64,000 bases of DNA, taken from an uncultured Prevotella sp. GTDB taxonomy: Bacteria > Bacteroidota > Bacteroidia > Bacteroidales > Bacteroidaceae. The stretch lies in contig CALUGQ010000012.1 in assembly GCA_944320235.1 (NCBI GenBank), forward strand, positions 1 to 64,000. Reading direction: 5' to 3'. Positions 50,801 to 58,622 of this stretch are shown in pieces (within the stretch, counting starts at the first letter, position 1; each line of letters begins with the position of its first letter). The position numbers were made by a program, and so were the translations under genes. A model generated the notes under the pieces. The model was given only the letters and a program-made list of their open reading frames with translations, was not told where the DNA came from and made no database searches.

Positions 50801-51590
50801 GCAGCATGAAAGCGTCGTCGGATACGCAGTTGATGGTGACGTACTTCGCTTCCTTCGGTATGTCATACTCATACAAGTTCCACGCCGCAGGCAGCTCAAC
50901 ATAGTCGCCTCCCTGCACCCATGTGAAGTTTGACGGGCTGATGCCGGTGGTTGAATAGCCCACGCGGACGCGCTCAAGTGCATAGTTGTCATTGTAGCTC
51001 CGCGCGCGGAAACTGATTTTGAAGTCGCTTGCGAAGTTGAGTTCGGGCGATATTATGAAGTCGTTGTTTTGCACGTCTGCCGCGCAGAAGTCAACCAGCA
51101 TCTTCTTGCCCGAGAATGGTTTGTAATTCGGATAAGAGTCGGTGGCAGGCGATGTCATCGACGGGTTCATCACGATGAATGCCATTTTCTGCCCCATGTT
51201 GGGGAATGTGCAGGCCTGCCACGTGTACGTCATGGCGTTGTCGGCGTCGATATACTGCCAGCCCACGCTGCCGGCCGAATTTATTACGAAGTCGTCGTGT
51301 GTCTCGAAGTCGTCCCAATAGCCGTCCGTGGCCTCGGGAGTGTTCCAGCTTAGCGACACCTCCTTGTTGTTTACCTCCATCAGGCGGAGTCCGTAAGGAA
51401 TGCCGTCATCGCTGCCTTCAAGGCTTATCCGCGAATAGGGCGACCGTTGAGTGTCTACCTTGGCGGGCATGTTTTCCGCCGGCTTCACTTTTTCCTGTTT
51501 GTCGTCATTGCGGCCGTCGCCTATCGCGGCCACGCAGACGGCGCACCCGGCTGCCGCCGCTAACGACAAGATGTATTTCCTTATTTTCAT
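44856..51590 (-). CDS. Giant secreted multidomain protein (cleaved-adhesin and fibronectin-III modules)
   Basis: A 2244-residue exported protein with a signal peptide (MKIRKYILSLAAAAGCAVCVAA). Early parts are two choice-of-anchor-J/cleaved-adhesin-like lectin folds (about residues 85-290 and 350-510), then a carboxypeptidase-regulatory-like bead and a propeller-like stretch with FDGRYFYGGDGTNRVFKF. Six fibronectin-III modules share a GYNVYRDG.K.N...V..T.YTD pattern. The last 70 residues (ISDGTYIVKAGNDAVKFVKAAR end) look like a type IX secretion sorting domain. By analogy with gingipain-type adhesins it may bind host or glycan. It lies 19 nt after the M6 protease gene and is probably co-transcribed. 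Confidence 0.82.
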   Translation of the reverse strand: MKIRKYILSLAAAAGCAVCVAAIGDGRNDDKQEKVKPAENMPAKVDTQRSPYSRISLEGSDDGIPYGLRLMEVNNKEVSLSWNTPEATDGYWDDFETHDDFVINSAGSVGWQYIDADNAMTYTWQACTFPNMGQKMAFIVMNPSMTSPATDSYPNYKPFSGKKMLVDFCAADVQNNDFIISPELNFASDFKISFRARSYNDNYALERVRVGYSTTGISPSNFTWVQGGDYVELPAAWNLYEYDIPKEAKYVTINCVSDDAFMLLIDDIFIGTNNVRPDVMPMRAPATGAKLTGFNVYRGDTKVNKEPVNEVRYTDTVDEYGTYSYTVTAVYSDGSESERSEALTVEVPDIRLLPFEDDFETWTLAEHKWSTVNEDANESNNWGIDYYAKGLVDPCATFGYSSQVNYDQSLVTSELNTENRAATYLRFNLKLQNERHENDDYLAVEVTSDGGQTWKNVATFDNKQGAFDWKVCQYNIGSQLDSNLFRVRFRAYGRVATYIDYWYVDDIKIWNPEWTTATLTVTSADGAVAGCPVTLTGKSGGVYTATTGDDGKAVFGEIEDDTYTVSIVNGGYNIYEGEWTVSKEGENAFTAELKRPVISLSATDVTAEIAAESSAEKTVTLSNAGDGPMTWYLNTQHKAGSGDASRLWEMQGTFTASGDLQSCVAFDGENYYTSSFTELGEFWKYDKDGKFVERFRLPDMYYPVYDLTFDGRYFYGGDGTNRVFKFDFYNKRVADIITVDALPSLKITHCCYDPDLGGLWIGGWNTLGLIDMAGKINVPVAVFDRNTTLSVIGSAYDNVTPGGPYLWLADGTASENMIDCITIYQYDLNRARLTGVKHLATDVPGYKIGDATTGVNRLGGLSSSFDIKEGTLTLTGVLQQSPGLIFNYTLCETGKWVAMSPKHGTIQPGESQNITFGFNSVDAKNGDKFATSAEILTVPELGKQALTVNMNVNAAAASPRPVGLKAEPGQASVQITWKPGDEARLPKGYNVYRDGTKMNTETVKETTFTDDKLVYGEYHYKVTAVYDGDVESLPSDSVAAFVKQGAQYYAPLEPAATVEGNTSVNLTWKSPLANAGEAASASWSTGVHADAMGVSEGGTFYAASAWDVDDLVPYRNKRISSVSVQLVNPCSYLRLFVYKDGETVYSKIYNANFIYDGTYTDVTIDEPLYIEPCSEYRFAFQLQNAQDIRPLGMDDSQTVDGKGNLLSMDGNTWFPASYQGISGNFNIKVNLEPSESATEEAPYGYNVYRDGVKVNGGLVTETSYTDVAGEAGTHEYTVTSVYSDGGESAESERVSVNIIGISNRYAPSAVDANVNINRDVTMRWDYPTDGTHTLKADITTRPVTVDSDMPEYVNSFTGHDEGVEMGIASDNNFIYTSTYSKDGYVNKYSMDGEYIESFTIDGIEGIRNIVYDGTDFYVSDYSTSFYKVDMESHTVLATMTISEFSRHLAYIPELDGGNGGFEVGDWETSIYVRKDGSKIGNGPALLGASGTAYNDGLLYAFEQGGDNTRTIGIYDFATSQRVGSIDVTAYSEITGISTASAGGMSVVSRPDGSKFLALALQRQDANTKFAFIELESVSGVAGYNVYRNGDKLNDEPLTRRYFAESLDEEGSYKYEVETVYIDGSTSDSRATADVQILPKGTAEVPADVKAVQSTYGYNVLLSFVDPQMNTGAALAEGFEEAELQAPVKIDGWGNTGNAWKATADYAYDGTKAITADENDKATIIIPVNGSTHLKMAVRNADDHNGHGSLTLLRSIGGTDDADFIRMNVYQTNEAWSEVEAEIPAGTSYIAIRKDAGVTPQLVDAVRLFASEPVQNVYAYDIFRDGEQINTEPVQGISYIDRNLLPGHYDYQVRLTTPMAAVSDLSEKVGIDLDYDNGGLAPTGLTAGYEPDGSVKLSWQFPALGEPFYLRWHDGNSYDAGGLSSGGAFYAGARWYADDLKDYEQLTLTDVEFYINQIPDALFILIYEGNTLVRQQYVPTMRQYSFNNVKLDEPLAINTSKDLLVALYIEHNEITAPLGYDRGPANSGRGNLYSNDGKTWGLLNDSETGIDANWNISIGLSPYSNVPLGPAKAMSRARKAFAPKASPAGSKLVSVPAEAEAKSQKNAFMGYNVYRNRERLNTEKVTATTYTDDKPIDNKYLEYQVSAVYSASGEKYSAPVTLTATGINGSKSESGLRVAADDDEIKVYGLKPGTAVVLYDVNGAVLYSGTSADAYVHVIPAAAISDGTYIVKAGNDAVKFVKAAR

Positions 51591-51609
51591 CGTTTTGTTG
51601 TTATCTTTT

Positions 51610-54600
51610 TTATCTTACTATCACCTTTGTACGGTACGCCTGGCCGTCGCCTTCTATGTTTATTATCACGATGCCGCGCTGGCCGTCAAGCCGTATGTCG
51701 GCGTGCTGGCTGTCAGCCACGCCGCTGTAAAGCAGCGCGCCCGAGGGCGAAGCGCACGTAATGCGGTAGCCAGGCTTCAGGCCGTCAAGGCCTACATAGC
51801 CCTCGCTCGCGGTTACGCTTATGCCCGACTCGCCTATCACGTCTGTTATCGATGAGGATACTCCGTACTCATAATAGGCGTTAGCCGACTGGTCGTAGAA
51901 GAACTGGCCGTCGCCTGAGGCCACCCATGCAACAAACCTTCCGTCGTTAAACTCGCCGGGAGTTGTAGCGGAGAATGTAACGGAAGTGCCACTGACAGCG
52001 CCGGACCCCCTGTCTTCAATTATCATTCCGTCGGTATAACCGAGCGTAAGGTACTTCACGCGTCCGTTGCGTCCGCCGTGAACGAACTTGAAGCGCAGCT
52101 TCTTGAAGCCTTGGCCTTTTACATAGTTAAGCCAGTCGCACTCCTGCCCTTCGTTGTCATATTCGCTGAGAGTCAGCCTCTGGCCCACGCTTGTCCACGT
52201 AGTGCCGTCCTTCGTTCCCTCCACAAGCAGGGTTGAAGTGCCGACGGGGCCAGATGTCAAAAGCATGAATTTAAGGTCGGTTATGCCGTCGGGGAATTCC
52301 TTAAGCTCAACGGTGGCGTCGCCGGTGAAGAACATCGAGCCTGCGCTGAGCTGCACGTCGCCCTCCGTTTCCTCAAAAAAGTCCATCGGGGCGAACACCA
52401 CTACATCGTTAGGCTCATCGGTCTCTTTGCCTACATAGAGGTAGTACCTTACGGCTTTGTCAACAGGTGTCCATTCCACGGTCATCTTGTCGGGAGCTGT
52501 CTGCTCGAACTTTGTAATGGTAGGCGAGGGCAGTTTCTCGGTAACGGCTACATTCCAAATCCACAGGTTGGTCTGAAGCTTCTCAGAACAGCACCTTAAG
52601 GCGATGTAGATATCCTGCCCGGCAAAGCGGCTAAGGTCTACTTCCTCTATGTGCGACTCGCTGAAATAGTCGGCAAACGACATCTTCTCAATCAGGTAGA
52701 AGTCATCGATGTCGCTGCTCTTGGTTGATACATAGATTTCCAGATCCTCAACGGTGGTGGTTTCCGTCACGCCGCGCGAGAAGAACAGCACGCCATTCTC
52801 CGGCACGTGTATGCGCCTCTTGCTTATAAGCCAGTCGTCGGCGTTGTTCCAGTAGTTGAACTGGTAAACCAGTCCGCCGCTGCTTTCGTCGAGAATCCAC
52901 GTTGAGCCGTCGCCGTTGCGGTCTACGATCTGCCAGCAGTCAGGCTGCCCGTTAGTCCACGACAGGAAGTCGGCAATGAACGGGGCGGTTGCCGTGGCAC
53001 ATTCTGTTGCAAACAATACTGACGAGCCATAGTTTACCGTTCCATCGTCCATCTTTGCGTATGCCCTTACGTTGTAATTGCTTCCGGGCTGCAGGTTGTC
53101 TACGGCTACGCTGAACTTGCCGTCAGCCATCGCCGCGGTCTTGTGCTCTCCATCTACCGTGGGGTTCTCCTCGTGCGACCAGCAGAAACCGGTCTCGTTC
53201 ACGCCAGCCGTGTTTCCAGTCATCTCGGCATTGAAGGTGGCCGACACGTCACGTATGTCTGTCGGCACGTTTGTCTTCACCATATCCCACACCGACGTGC
53301 CTCCGCTTACCTGGAAACGTATGATGCCGTCCTGCTCTATGATGTTCGTCACAGGCACGTTTACCGGCTCGTTGTTCCAGTTGAGCGAGTTTGGTGTGGA
53401 AGTGTCGGTAAACTCGGTGTTGGCGCTTGTTCCTGGGTAGGTGTCGCCGGCACGCGAGTTCTCGTCGTCAACGCCGTCGGCCGCCTTGATGTACATGCAG
53501 CGGTGCTTTGCGTTGTTGTTCGGGCCGTTCACGCTCCAATACTCGTCCACCATCTCCTGCGTGTAGTCATAGTGGTATATTAGCAGTCCGTGCGCCGGTA
53601 TGTACGAGTCCCAGCCGGTCTGCTGCCTGTTTTCAAGCACAAACCACTCGTAGCCCGTGCCGGGGGCGCGGTCGGGCTGCGCGTTGATATATCGCGCCTT
53701 GTTCGTCGAAACGTTGTCGAGCGTCACGTCTTCGGCAGCCTTCAGCTCTACTATGTCGGTGCCTTCCTTGGCCCATCCCATCTGCAAACGCTCGAAAGCC
53801 ATCAGGCAGGGCGGCGTGCGGCTGTCGTTGTTGTAGCTGCCTGAAGCGTACAGGCTGTAGGCGCCAGGGTCAACCCCGTAGCCATTTGTGTAGTCGTCGG
53901 TGTCGTACATGTCCTTCAGCCCGAGTATATGGCCGAACTCATGGGTGAACGTTCCGATGCCGTCCATTGTCGGTTCTTTCGGCGCATTGGGCATACCCAC
54001 AAGCTCGGCGGAGCATGAGTACTCGTCAATCTGCACTCCGTCTATCGCGAACACATCGTCACCCATTGTCCAGCTGTGCGGCCACATGTCGTCAGCGTTG
54101 GCCGTGCTGGCCTCGCTATAGCCTGCGTATATTATGTAACAGTTGTCAACGACGCCGTCGCCATCGTTGTCAAACTGCCTGAAATCAAGGTCGGGGTTGG
54201 CCTTCTTGGCCAGGTCGCAGGCCTCTTTTACCATTGCGCGGGGATTCACGTCCTCGCCGGTATCTTCTGAATTGCCGGCGTAATACACTTGGTTCTGCGA
54301 CAAAGTGTAAGGGCCTACCACGGTAAAGTTGGGCACAAACTGCCCCATCGAGTTGTCGCGCCAGTAGTCTTTTACGCTGCCGGTGCCGCCGTTTGTGCTG
54401 TAGCCTGGCTCGTTGAGCCATGTTTCAAAGTCTTCATTCTTGTATTGGAACGCACAATCGGCGAAGTTCACGAGTATCACGAGATACTGGCTTTCGCCGT
54501 TGGCACTGTTAGCTGCGGTGGCGTTGGCGGCACCGACCTTCATCATAGGCTTTTTCTTGAGCCACGGCCGCACCGTGCGGCCCGGCTGTTTCAGCGTCAC

Positions 54601-54963
54601 CGTGCCGCGTGCCTTCATGTCGGCGGTAATCAACTGGGCCGCTTTCAGGTTGGCTACAAAGGTCTTTTCCTCCGCCGTGCGTTCACCAACGTTGCGCGCA
54701 CGCTGCGCAGAGAGGGCCTTCACGCCTGTTTTGAAGTCGTAATCTACATAACGGAAAAAGCCGGCCTTGTCTCTTTCGAGCATGAAACCGTCAATTGTCG
54801 TGGTGTAATGGAAACTCTCGTCACCGTGTATCCTAACGGTGATTTTCGTACCGTCGGGCTGCGTAACGGTGACGGGATGCGGATAAGCCTTGACGGCATC
54901 GGCATCTTGCGGCACGCAGAGCAGCAAGCCCAAGCCCACAAGAATTTGCTTCAGAATCTTCAT
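51610..54963 (-). CDS. Secreted M6-family metalloprotease with C-terminal sorting domain
   Basis: A 1117-residue exported zinc protease. The signal peptide ends near PQDADA. An inhibitory-type pro-region precedes the M6 catalytic domain, with HEFGHILGLKD near residue 341 and the upstream Ca-type loop FDNDGDGVVDN near 265. After about residue 560 come a fibronectin-like module, a cleaved-adhesin-like domain and the tail KVIVR with the shape of a type IX sorting domain. M6 enzymes such as immune inhibitor A cut host proteins; that role is inferred. The start is Met21 of the open frame. Confidence 0.9.
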   Translation of the reverse strand: MKILKQILVGLGLLLCVPQDADAVKAYPHPVTVTQPDGTKITVRIHGDESFHYTTTIDGFMLERDKAGFFRYVDYDFKTGVKALSAQRARNVGERTAEEKTFVANLKAAQLITADMKARGTVTLKQPGRTVRPWLKKKPMMKVGAANATAANSANGESQYLVILVNFADCAFQYKNEDFETWLNEPGYSTNGGTGSVKDYWRDNSMGQFVPNFTVVGPYTLSQNQVYYAGNSEDTGEDVNPRAMVKEACDLAKKANPDLDFRQFDNDGDGVVDNCYIIYAGYSEASTANADDMWPHSWTMGDDVFAIDGVQIDEYSCSAELVGMPNAPKEPTMDGIGTFTHEFGHILGLKDMYDTDDYTNGYGVDPGAYSLYASGSYNNDSRTPPCLMAFERLQMGWAKEGTDIVELKAAEDVTLDNVSTNKARYINAQPDRAPGTGYEWFVLENRQQTGWDSYIPAHGLLIYHYDYTQEMVDEYWSVNGPNNNAKHRCMYIKAADGVDDENSRAGDTYPGTSANTEFTDTSTPNSLNWNNEPVNVPVTNIIEQDGIIRFQVSGGTSVWDMVKTNVPTDIRDVSATFNAEMTGNTAGVNETGFCWSHEENPTVDGEHKTAAMADGKFSVAVDNLQPGSNYNVRAYAKMDDGTVNYGSSVLFATECATATAPFIADFLSWTNGQPDCWQIVDRNGDGSTWILDESSGGLVYQFNYWNNADDWLISKRRIHVPENGVLFFSRGVTETTTVEDLEIYVSTKSSDIDDFYLIEKMSFADYFSESHIEEVDLSRFAGQDIYIALRCCSEKLQTNLWIWNVAVTEKLPSPTITKFEQTAPDKMTVEWTPVDKAVRYYLYVGKETDEPNDVVVFAPMDFFEETEGDVQLSAGSMFFTGDATVELKEFPDGITDLKFMLLTSGPVGTSTLLVEGTKDGTTWTSVGQRLTLSEYDNEGQECDWLNYVKGQGFKKLRFKFVHGGRNGRVKYLTLGYTDGMIIEDRGSGAVSGTSVTFSATTPGEFNDGRFVAWVASGDGQFFYDQSANAYYEYGVSSSITDVIGESGISVTASEGYVGLDGLKPGYRITCASPSGALLYSGVADSQHADIRLDGQRGIVIINIEGDGQAYRTKVIVR

Positions 54964-54989
54964 GTATTGAACTTTTATGAGATTGTAAA

Positions 54990-55028
54990 GGCGTTTGCCG
55001 CCCCGGCAATGCAGGGGCGACAAACGCC
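54990..55028. terminator. Hairpin between the beta-sandwich gene and the M6 gene
   Basis: GGCGTTTGCCGCCCC (54990-55004), 9-nt loop, then GGGGCGACAAACGCC (55014-55028), 14 of 15 pairs. It ends the upstream gene and lies just before the M6 start. Confidence 0.65.
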
Positions 55029-55044
55029 GATAAGGTCTTTGATG

Positions 55045-57570
55045 TTATCTTACGATGACTTTCTTCACCGTGTTGTTTATCTTTACAACATAAATGCCTT
55101 TGTCCAGGCTGAACGAAGCGTTGCCCGACACCTTCTCGCTTACAACCGCCGCGCCAGAAAGGGTGTAAACCCTTACATCGGCATTGTCAGCATTGATGTT
55201 GAGGGTGTTGCCGCTCATGCTGATTGCGGAGCCTGCGCCAACGCTGCCTATGCCTGTAGACGTTGCTGCAGAGAGCGTCATGTTGGTATTGCCATAGCAC
55301 TGGTCTACCTTTATGTAATAATCGCCTGCGGCCTCAACGTCCTTGGTGAAGGTGTAGGTTGTTGCATAAGTTACTTCATCATAGTCGTAGGTGAATGCCA
55401 TTGATTCGCCCGAGCCGGCAGTAGACTCCAAGCCTTGATACCAATATCCGCCGATGAAATTGTCGGCTGTAATGGTAACCTTGCATGCTTCCGGCAAAGA
55501 AACCTTGTACCACACGGGCGTTGTGCGTGATACGGAAGGCACAACCACGGGTTCGCCTGCAGTCAGTTCGATGGCAGTGGAAGCTGCCTCTCCTTCCTCA
55601 AAGTCTCTTATGGTGAATGTCACCGTGCATCCATCGTGGGGAGCGGTCATCTTCAGGTTGACGAGGAACACGTCGCCTGCTGATGCAATGACCTCAGCAC
55701 CGTAAACGGTTGTAGATGTGCTGCCGCCATAGTTGCTCATTACCATGTCAGACAAATAGCTGTCAGAAGTCTTGCCATACAGCATCCTTTCCGTGTAGTT
55801 ATAGGGAACGTCGCTCTTGATGACAAGCATTCCGGCCTTGTCGGCGGTGTATTGCAGCCAGTAGTCGCCGTAAGTCTCCGTGCCGAAGGTGAACGTTCCG
55901 TTCTCTACAATTATCGGGTTGTCGCGCGTCTCGCCCTGCCCGAACTCGGCTTCTGCAAGAGTGAACTCGTCGCCGGCCTTGGCATTGTCTATCTGGATGT
56001 AATACTCCGTGCCCTCGGTGGCCGTAAGCGAGTATTCGGCCCCTGTGTGCAACGCTGTGACAGGGCTGTAATATCCGTAGCTGTACACAGAGAACGACAC
56101 TGCCATCTCAACCGTTCCGGCCAGGACAAGCTTGCAGTCCTTGGTGGCGGTATATTTGTAATACCTTGTGCCATCGGCATCGATTGCGTTGGTGCCGAGC
56201 TTAGCCTCAATAGGCTCGCTTATCAGGTCGCCCGGGCGGATGTCTTCAAGCGTTACGGTGAAAGCTATCGGCTGCGTCTCTTGTGATGTCCACTTTATGA
56301 TGTAACGCTGGCCCGAAGTGCCGCCGTTCACCTCCGCGCGGACGGAAGCGTTGCCGCTCGTAGCGCCGTAAGAGTTGCCCGCCGGATATACAGCCACCGA
56401 TGTGGCCGTGTTTGCTATTTCAGAGGTGGCCTCTACGTTGAGGAACTTGTGCTCGCCGGCAGGCACATCGTAAGCGTAATAGTAAGTGCCGCCTGCATTC
56501 CCGGTGGTTACGGGCTGCGTCAAGTCAGTTAGGACGATGGGGTTGTCTTCCTTTTCGCCCTGCTTATAGTCTTCAACTGCAAAGGCAAACGTGCTCGGTT
56601 CATCGGCATTGCTGCCACGGGCCACACATATATAATATGTATTGCCGGGATAAGGCAGCTCGAAGCGTACATCAAGGCTGCCCATTTCCGACTCGGCATA
56701 GGTCTGTCCGTAATCAACGTAAGCCTTGTTGTTGTAGACCTTCACCTGCGACCTGAACAGCTCGCCGCCGTTGATGGCGCCATAGCCTGTGCCGGTGTTT
56801 GTGAACGTGTACCAATATTCGCCGCTCTCGGCAGGCAGCTCGTTGTCACCTTCTACAAGCGTAAAAGGCATGTCAAAAGTTCCCTCAACGGGATGGGTCA
56901 TCTCCGCCGTGAGGATGAACGGACTGTAGTGGGTAAACGTAAGGTCGTACTTCTGGCCGTTCTCAACCGAGAATTTATATACATACTCGGTGCTGCTTAC
57001 CGACTCCGCATACGCCGGCGTGCCGCCGTTGACCGAAACCTGCACGTATGTTGTCAACGAGAGTTCCAGCACACCGTCCTCGTCAGCGGTATACGTAGCA
57101 TACGATGTAAGGTTGCTGCCGCCCACAATCGACGAACCCATATAAGCCTCCTCGCCTACTGCGATGGGCATCGGGTCGTCAGCAGACAAGCCCTTGCCAA
57201 TGTTTCCGCCGGTCTCCATGGCGGCGGTGAACGTCACAGTGGCACCGCCTCCAGCCTGAAGGTAATACTTCCGTCCGCCTTCCAGGCTGTAAATGCTCTG
57301 CGGAGACAGGTAAACGCCACTTAACCGAGCTTGGTTGGCATTGTCACCTTCGCCGTCATACGTGTAAGCTGCCACATACCCGGCCGAGGGGGTAATCGTA
57401 AGAAGTGTGTTTTCAGAAGGCGTATACTGCCAATAGGCATAACTGCCGGAGGTTTCAAGGGTATAAGAATTCTCCCCCGCCTCCAATGCCAGCGCTGTTT
57501 CTTCTGTTGTCTGCGCCTTTGTCGTGATGGCGAAGACCGCCGTCAAAAACAAGAGTAATAGTTTTTTCAT
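55045..57570 (-). CDS. Secreted seven-repeat beta-sandwich protein
   Basis: An 841-residue exported protein; the signal MKKLLLLFLTAVFAITTKAQ is clear. The open frame's first Met is TTG, so I use the ATG at 57570. The mature part is seven repeats of about 110 residues, each with a G(E/D)..DNPI-type start, a YYxY or YWLQYTAD core and a late GxxY stretch, resembling pre-peptidase C-terminal (PPC) beta-sandwiches. The last 20 residues KGIYVVKINNTVKKVIVR look like a type IX sorting tail. No enzymatic domain is seen. A promoter lies 94 nt upstream. Confidence 0.75.
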   Translation of the reverse strand: MKKLLLLFLTAVFAITTKAQTTEETALALEAGENSYTLETSGSYAYWQYTPSENTLLTITPSAGYVAAYTYDGEGDNANQARLSGVYLSPQSIYSLEGGRKYYLQAGGGATVTFTAAMETGGNIGKGLSADDPMPIAVGEEAYMGSSIVGGSNLTSYATYTADEDGVLELSLTTYVQVSVNGGTPAYAESVSSTEYVYKFSVENGQKYDLTFTHYSPFILTAEMTHPVEGTFDMPFTLVEGDNELPAESGEYWYTFTNTGTGYGAINGGELFRSQVKVYNNKAYVDYGQTYAESEMGSLDVRFELPYPGNTYYICVARGSNADEPSTFAFAVEDYKQGEKEDNPIVLTDLTQPVTTGNAGGTYYYAYDVPAGEHKFLNVEATSEIANTATSVAVYPAGNSYGATSGNASVRAEVNGGTSGQRYIIKWTSQETQPIAFTVTLEDIRPGDLISEPIEAKLGTNAIDADGTRYYKYTATKDCKLVLAGTVEMAVSFSVYSYGYYSPVTALHTGAEYSLTATEGTEYYIQIDNAKAGDEFTLAEAEFGQGETRDNPIIVENGTFTFGTETYGDYWLQYTADKAGMLVIKSDVPYNYTERMLYGKTSDSYLSDMVMSNYGGSTSTTVYGAEVIASAGDVFLVNLKMTAPHDGCTVTFTIRDFEEGEAASTAIELTAGEPVVVPSVSRTTPVWYKVSLPEACKVTITADNFIGGYWYQGLESTAGSGESMAFTYDYDEVTYATTYTFTKDVEAAGDYYIKVDQCYGNTNMTLSAATSTGIGSVGAGSAISMSGNTLNINADNADVRVYTLSGAAVVSEKVSGNASFSLDKGIYVVKINNTVKKVIVR

Positions 57571-57663
57571 GTCCAATGTGTATTTAGTTGATATTAATTA
57601 CCATGCTTAACATTTTATCGCAAACAAAGCACTTACAATGTGAATAAATCACTCTTTCGCCCG

Positions 57664-57671
57664 CAAATTTA
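57664..57671 (-). promoter_or_regulatory. Promoter -7 box of the beta-sandwich gene
   Basis: Minus-strand TAAATTTG, 94 nt before the ATG, with ATTG about 17 nt upstream. The spacing is less good than elsewhere. Confidence 0.45.
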
Positions 57672-57816
57672 CAAAATTAAAATGAAAACAATAGTTAAAG
57701 GTGGATTTTTCTTACAAAAAAATTCACTCCTCAGTATAACTCATCTATGTTCGGGCTATTTTAATCTATAATATGCCCGGCTTGGCGTGGAAGTCTGAGT
57801 GGGTTTTCAAACCCGC

Positions 57817-57901
57817 CAGCGTTGGCTCCCACGTGTCTCCCATGTTCTGGCAAGTTTGTGTAGAAGTCAGCGTTGGCTCCCACGTGTCTCCCACGTTCTG
57901 G
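57817..57901. repeat. 51-bp spaced direct repeat
   Basis: CAGCGTTGGCTCCCACGTGT then CTCCCATGTTCTGG (57817-57850) recurs at 57868-57901 with one change (CACG). It is followed by the palindrome GGCGGGTTTGCAACCCGCC (57901-57919). Related CTCCCACGTTGTTC runs lie at 42.6 kb. The remainder of 57672-58240 is non-coding, with AT-poor, decayed sequence at 58080-58165 recalling the GCAAAACGGC family. Confidence 0.65.
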
Positions 57902-58240
57902 CGGGTTTGCAACCCGCCAGCTCCCGTGGCCGGGTCTGTGACCCGGGGAAGCGAACAAAACGAGCATGGCGCGGGTTGCAAACCCGCAACAGGATGCAGG
58001 CTGGTTGCAAAACAGCCTGAGCGTGGAAGTCAGCGTGGGTGATATTGTGGGGTGTGCACCCCGCTTGATTGCGGGCGGTTGCGCCATGGGCTGCGGTATG
58101 GGCTGTTTGGGCTTGCGAGATGGGCTGTTTGGCAAGTCGGAACGGCGCCTTTGGCAATGCGTTGAGGGTCAGGTGGTTGCGATGGGAGGCCGGTCCTGGC
58201 CCCGTTAACTTGATTGTGTTAAGTAGATGTTCAAAATTAA

Positions 58241-58412
58241 GAAGCTGTTTTGATTTTATCAAAGTTGAATTTATCTCAGTCGTTTTGAAGGCCTTTTCGG
58301 TCATATTCGTCCGTTTGTTTCGTCACATAGCCCGCTATGCTCCTCACCAACCGGGCAAATATGCCTCGAAATTTCAGTTCAAACCGACAGTTGATAAAAT
58401 CAAAACAGCTTC
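58241..58412. mobile_element. 172-bp MITE, copy 2
   Basis: Same length, ends and orientation as the copy at 44470; seven mismatches by hand count. TAA target duplications flank it (58238-58240 and 58413-58415). Non-coding. No promoter appears to be disrupted here. Confidence 0.9.
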
Positions 58413-58570
58413 TAATTGCCATCAAATTGTGCGCTATTCAGGAGATGCAGGCCAAAGTCCGGAGAGGGAGTGTAGCTGGCTGCACGACCAACGACCGGAG
58501 GTTAGGGCGACAATCACTTAACGACCGATTTTGTGTAAACGCCCCGGCGGGGCGGGTGGGCACATAATAA

Positions 58571-58598
58571 AAGCGCCCCGGCCGAAGCCGGAGCGCTT
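58571..58598 (-). terminator. Terminator of the OB-fold-like giant gene
   Basis: AAGCGCCCCGGC, loop, GCCGGAGCGCTT forms an 11-pair stem. On the minus strand it is followed by TTTTATTATG, a good T-rich tail, 24 nt past the stop. Confidence 0.75.
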
Positions 58599-58622
58599 GT
58601 TTAATCAGAGCGGATGGGGTCG

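Noticed and set aside
44470-58412. A composite transposon
   Set aside because: The two flanking elements have no transposase, have different target duplications (TGA and TAA), and so inserted separately. Deletion by recombination is still possible.
58500-58570. A second terminator (CGCCCCGGCGGGGCG) before 58571
   Set aside because: The palindrome is short and has no T-tail; the hairpin at 58571-58598 fits better.
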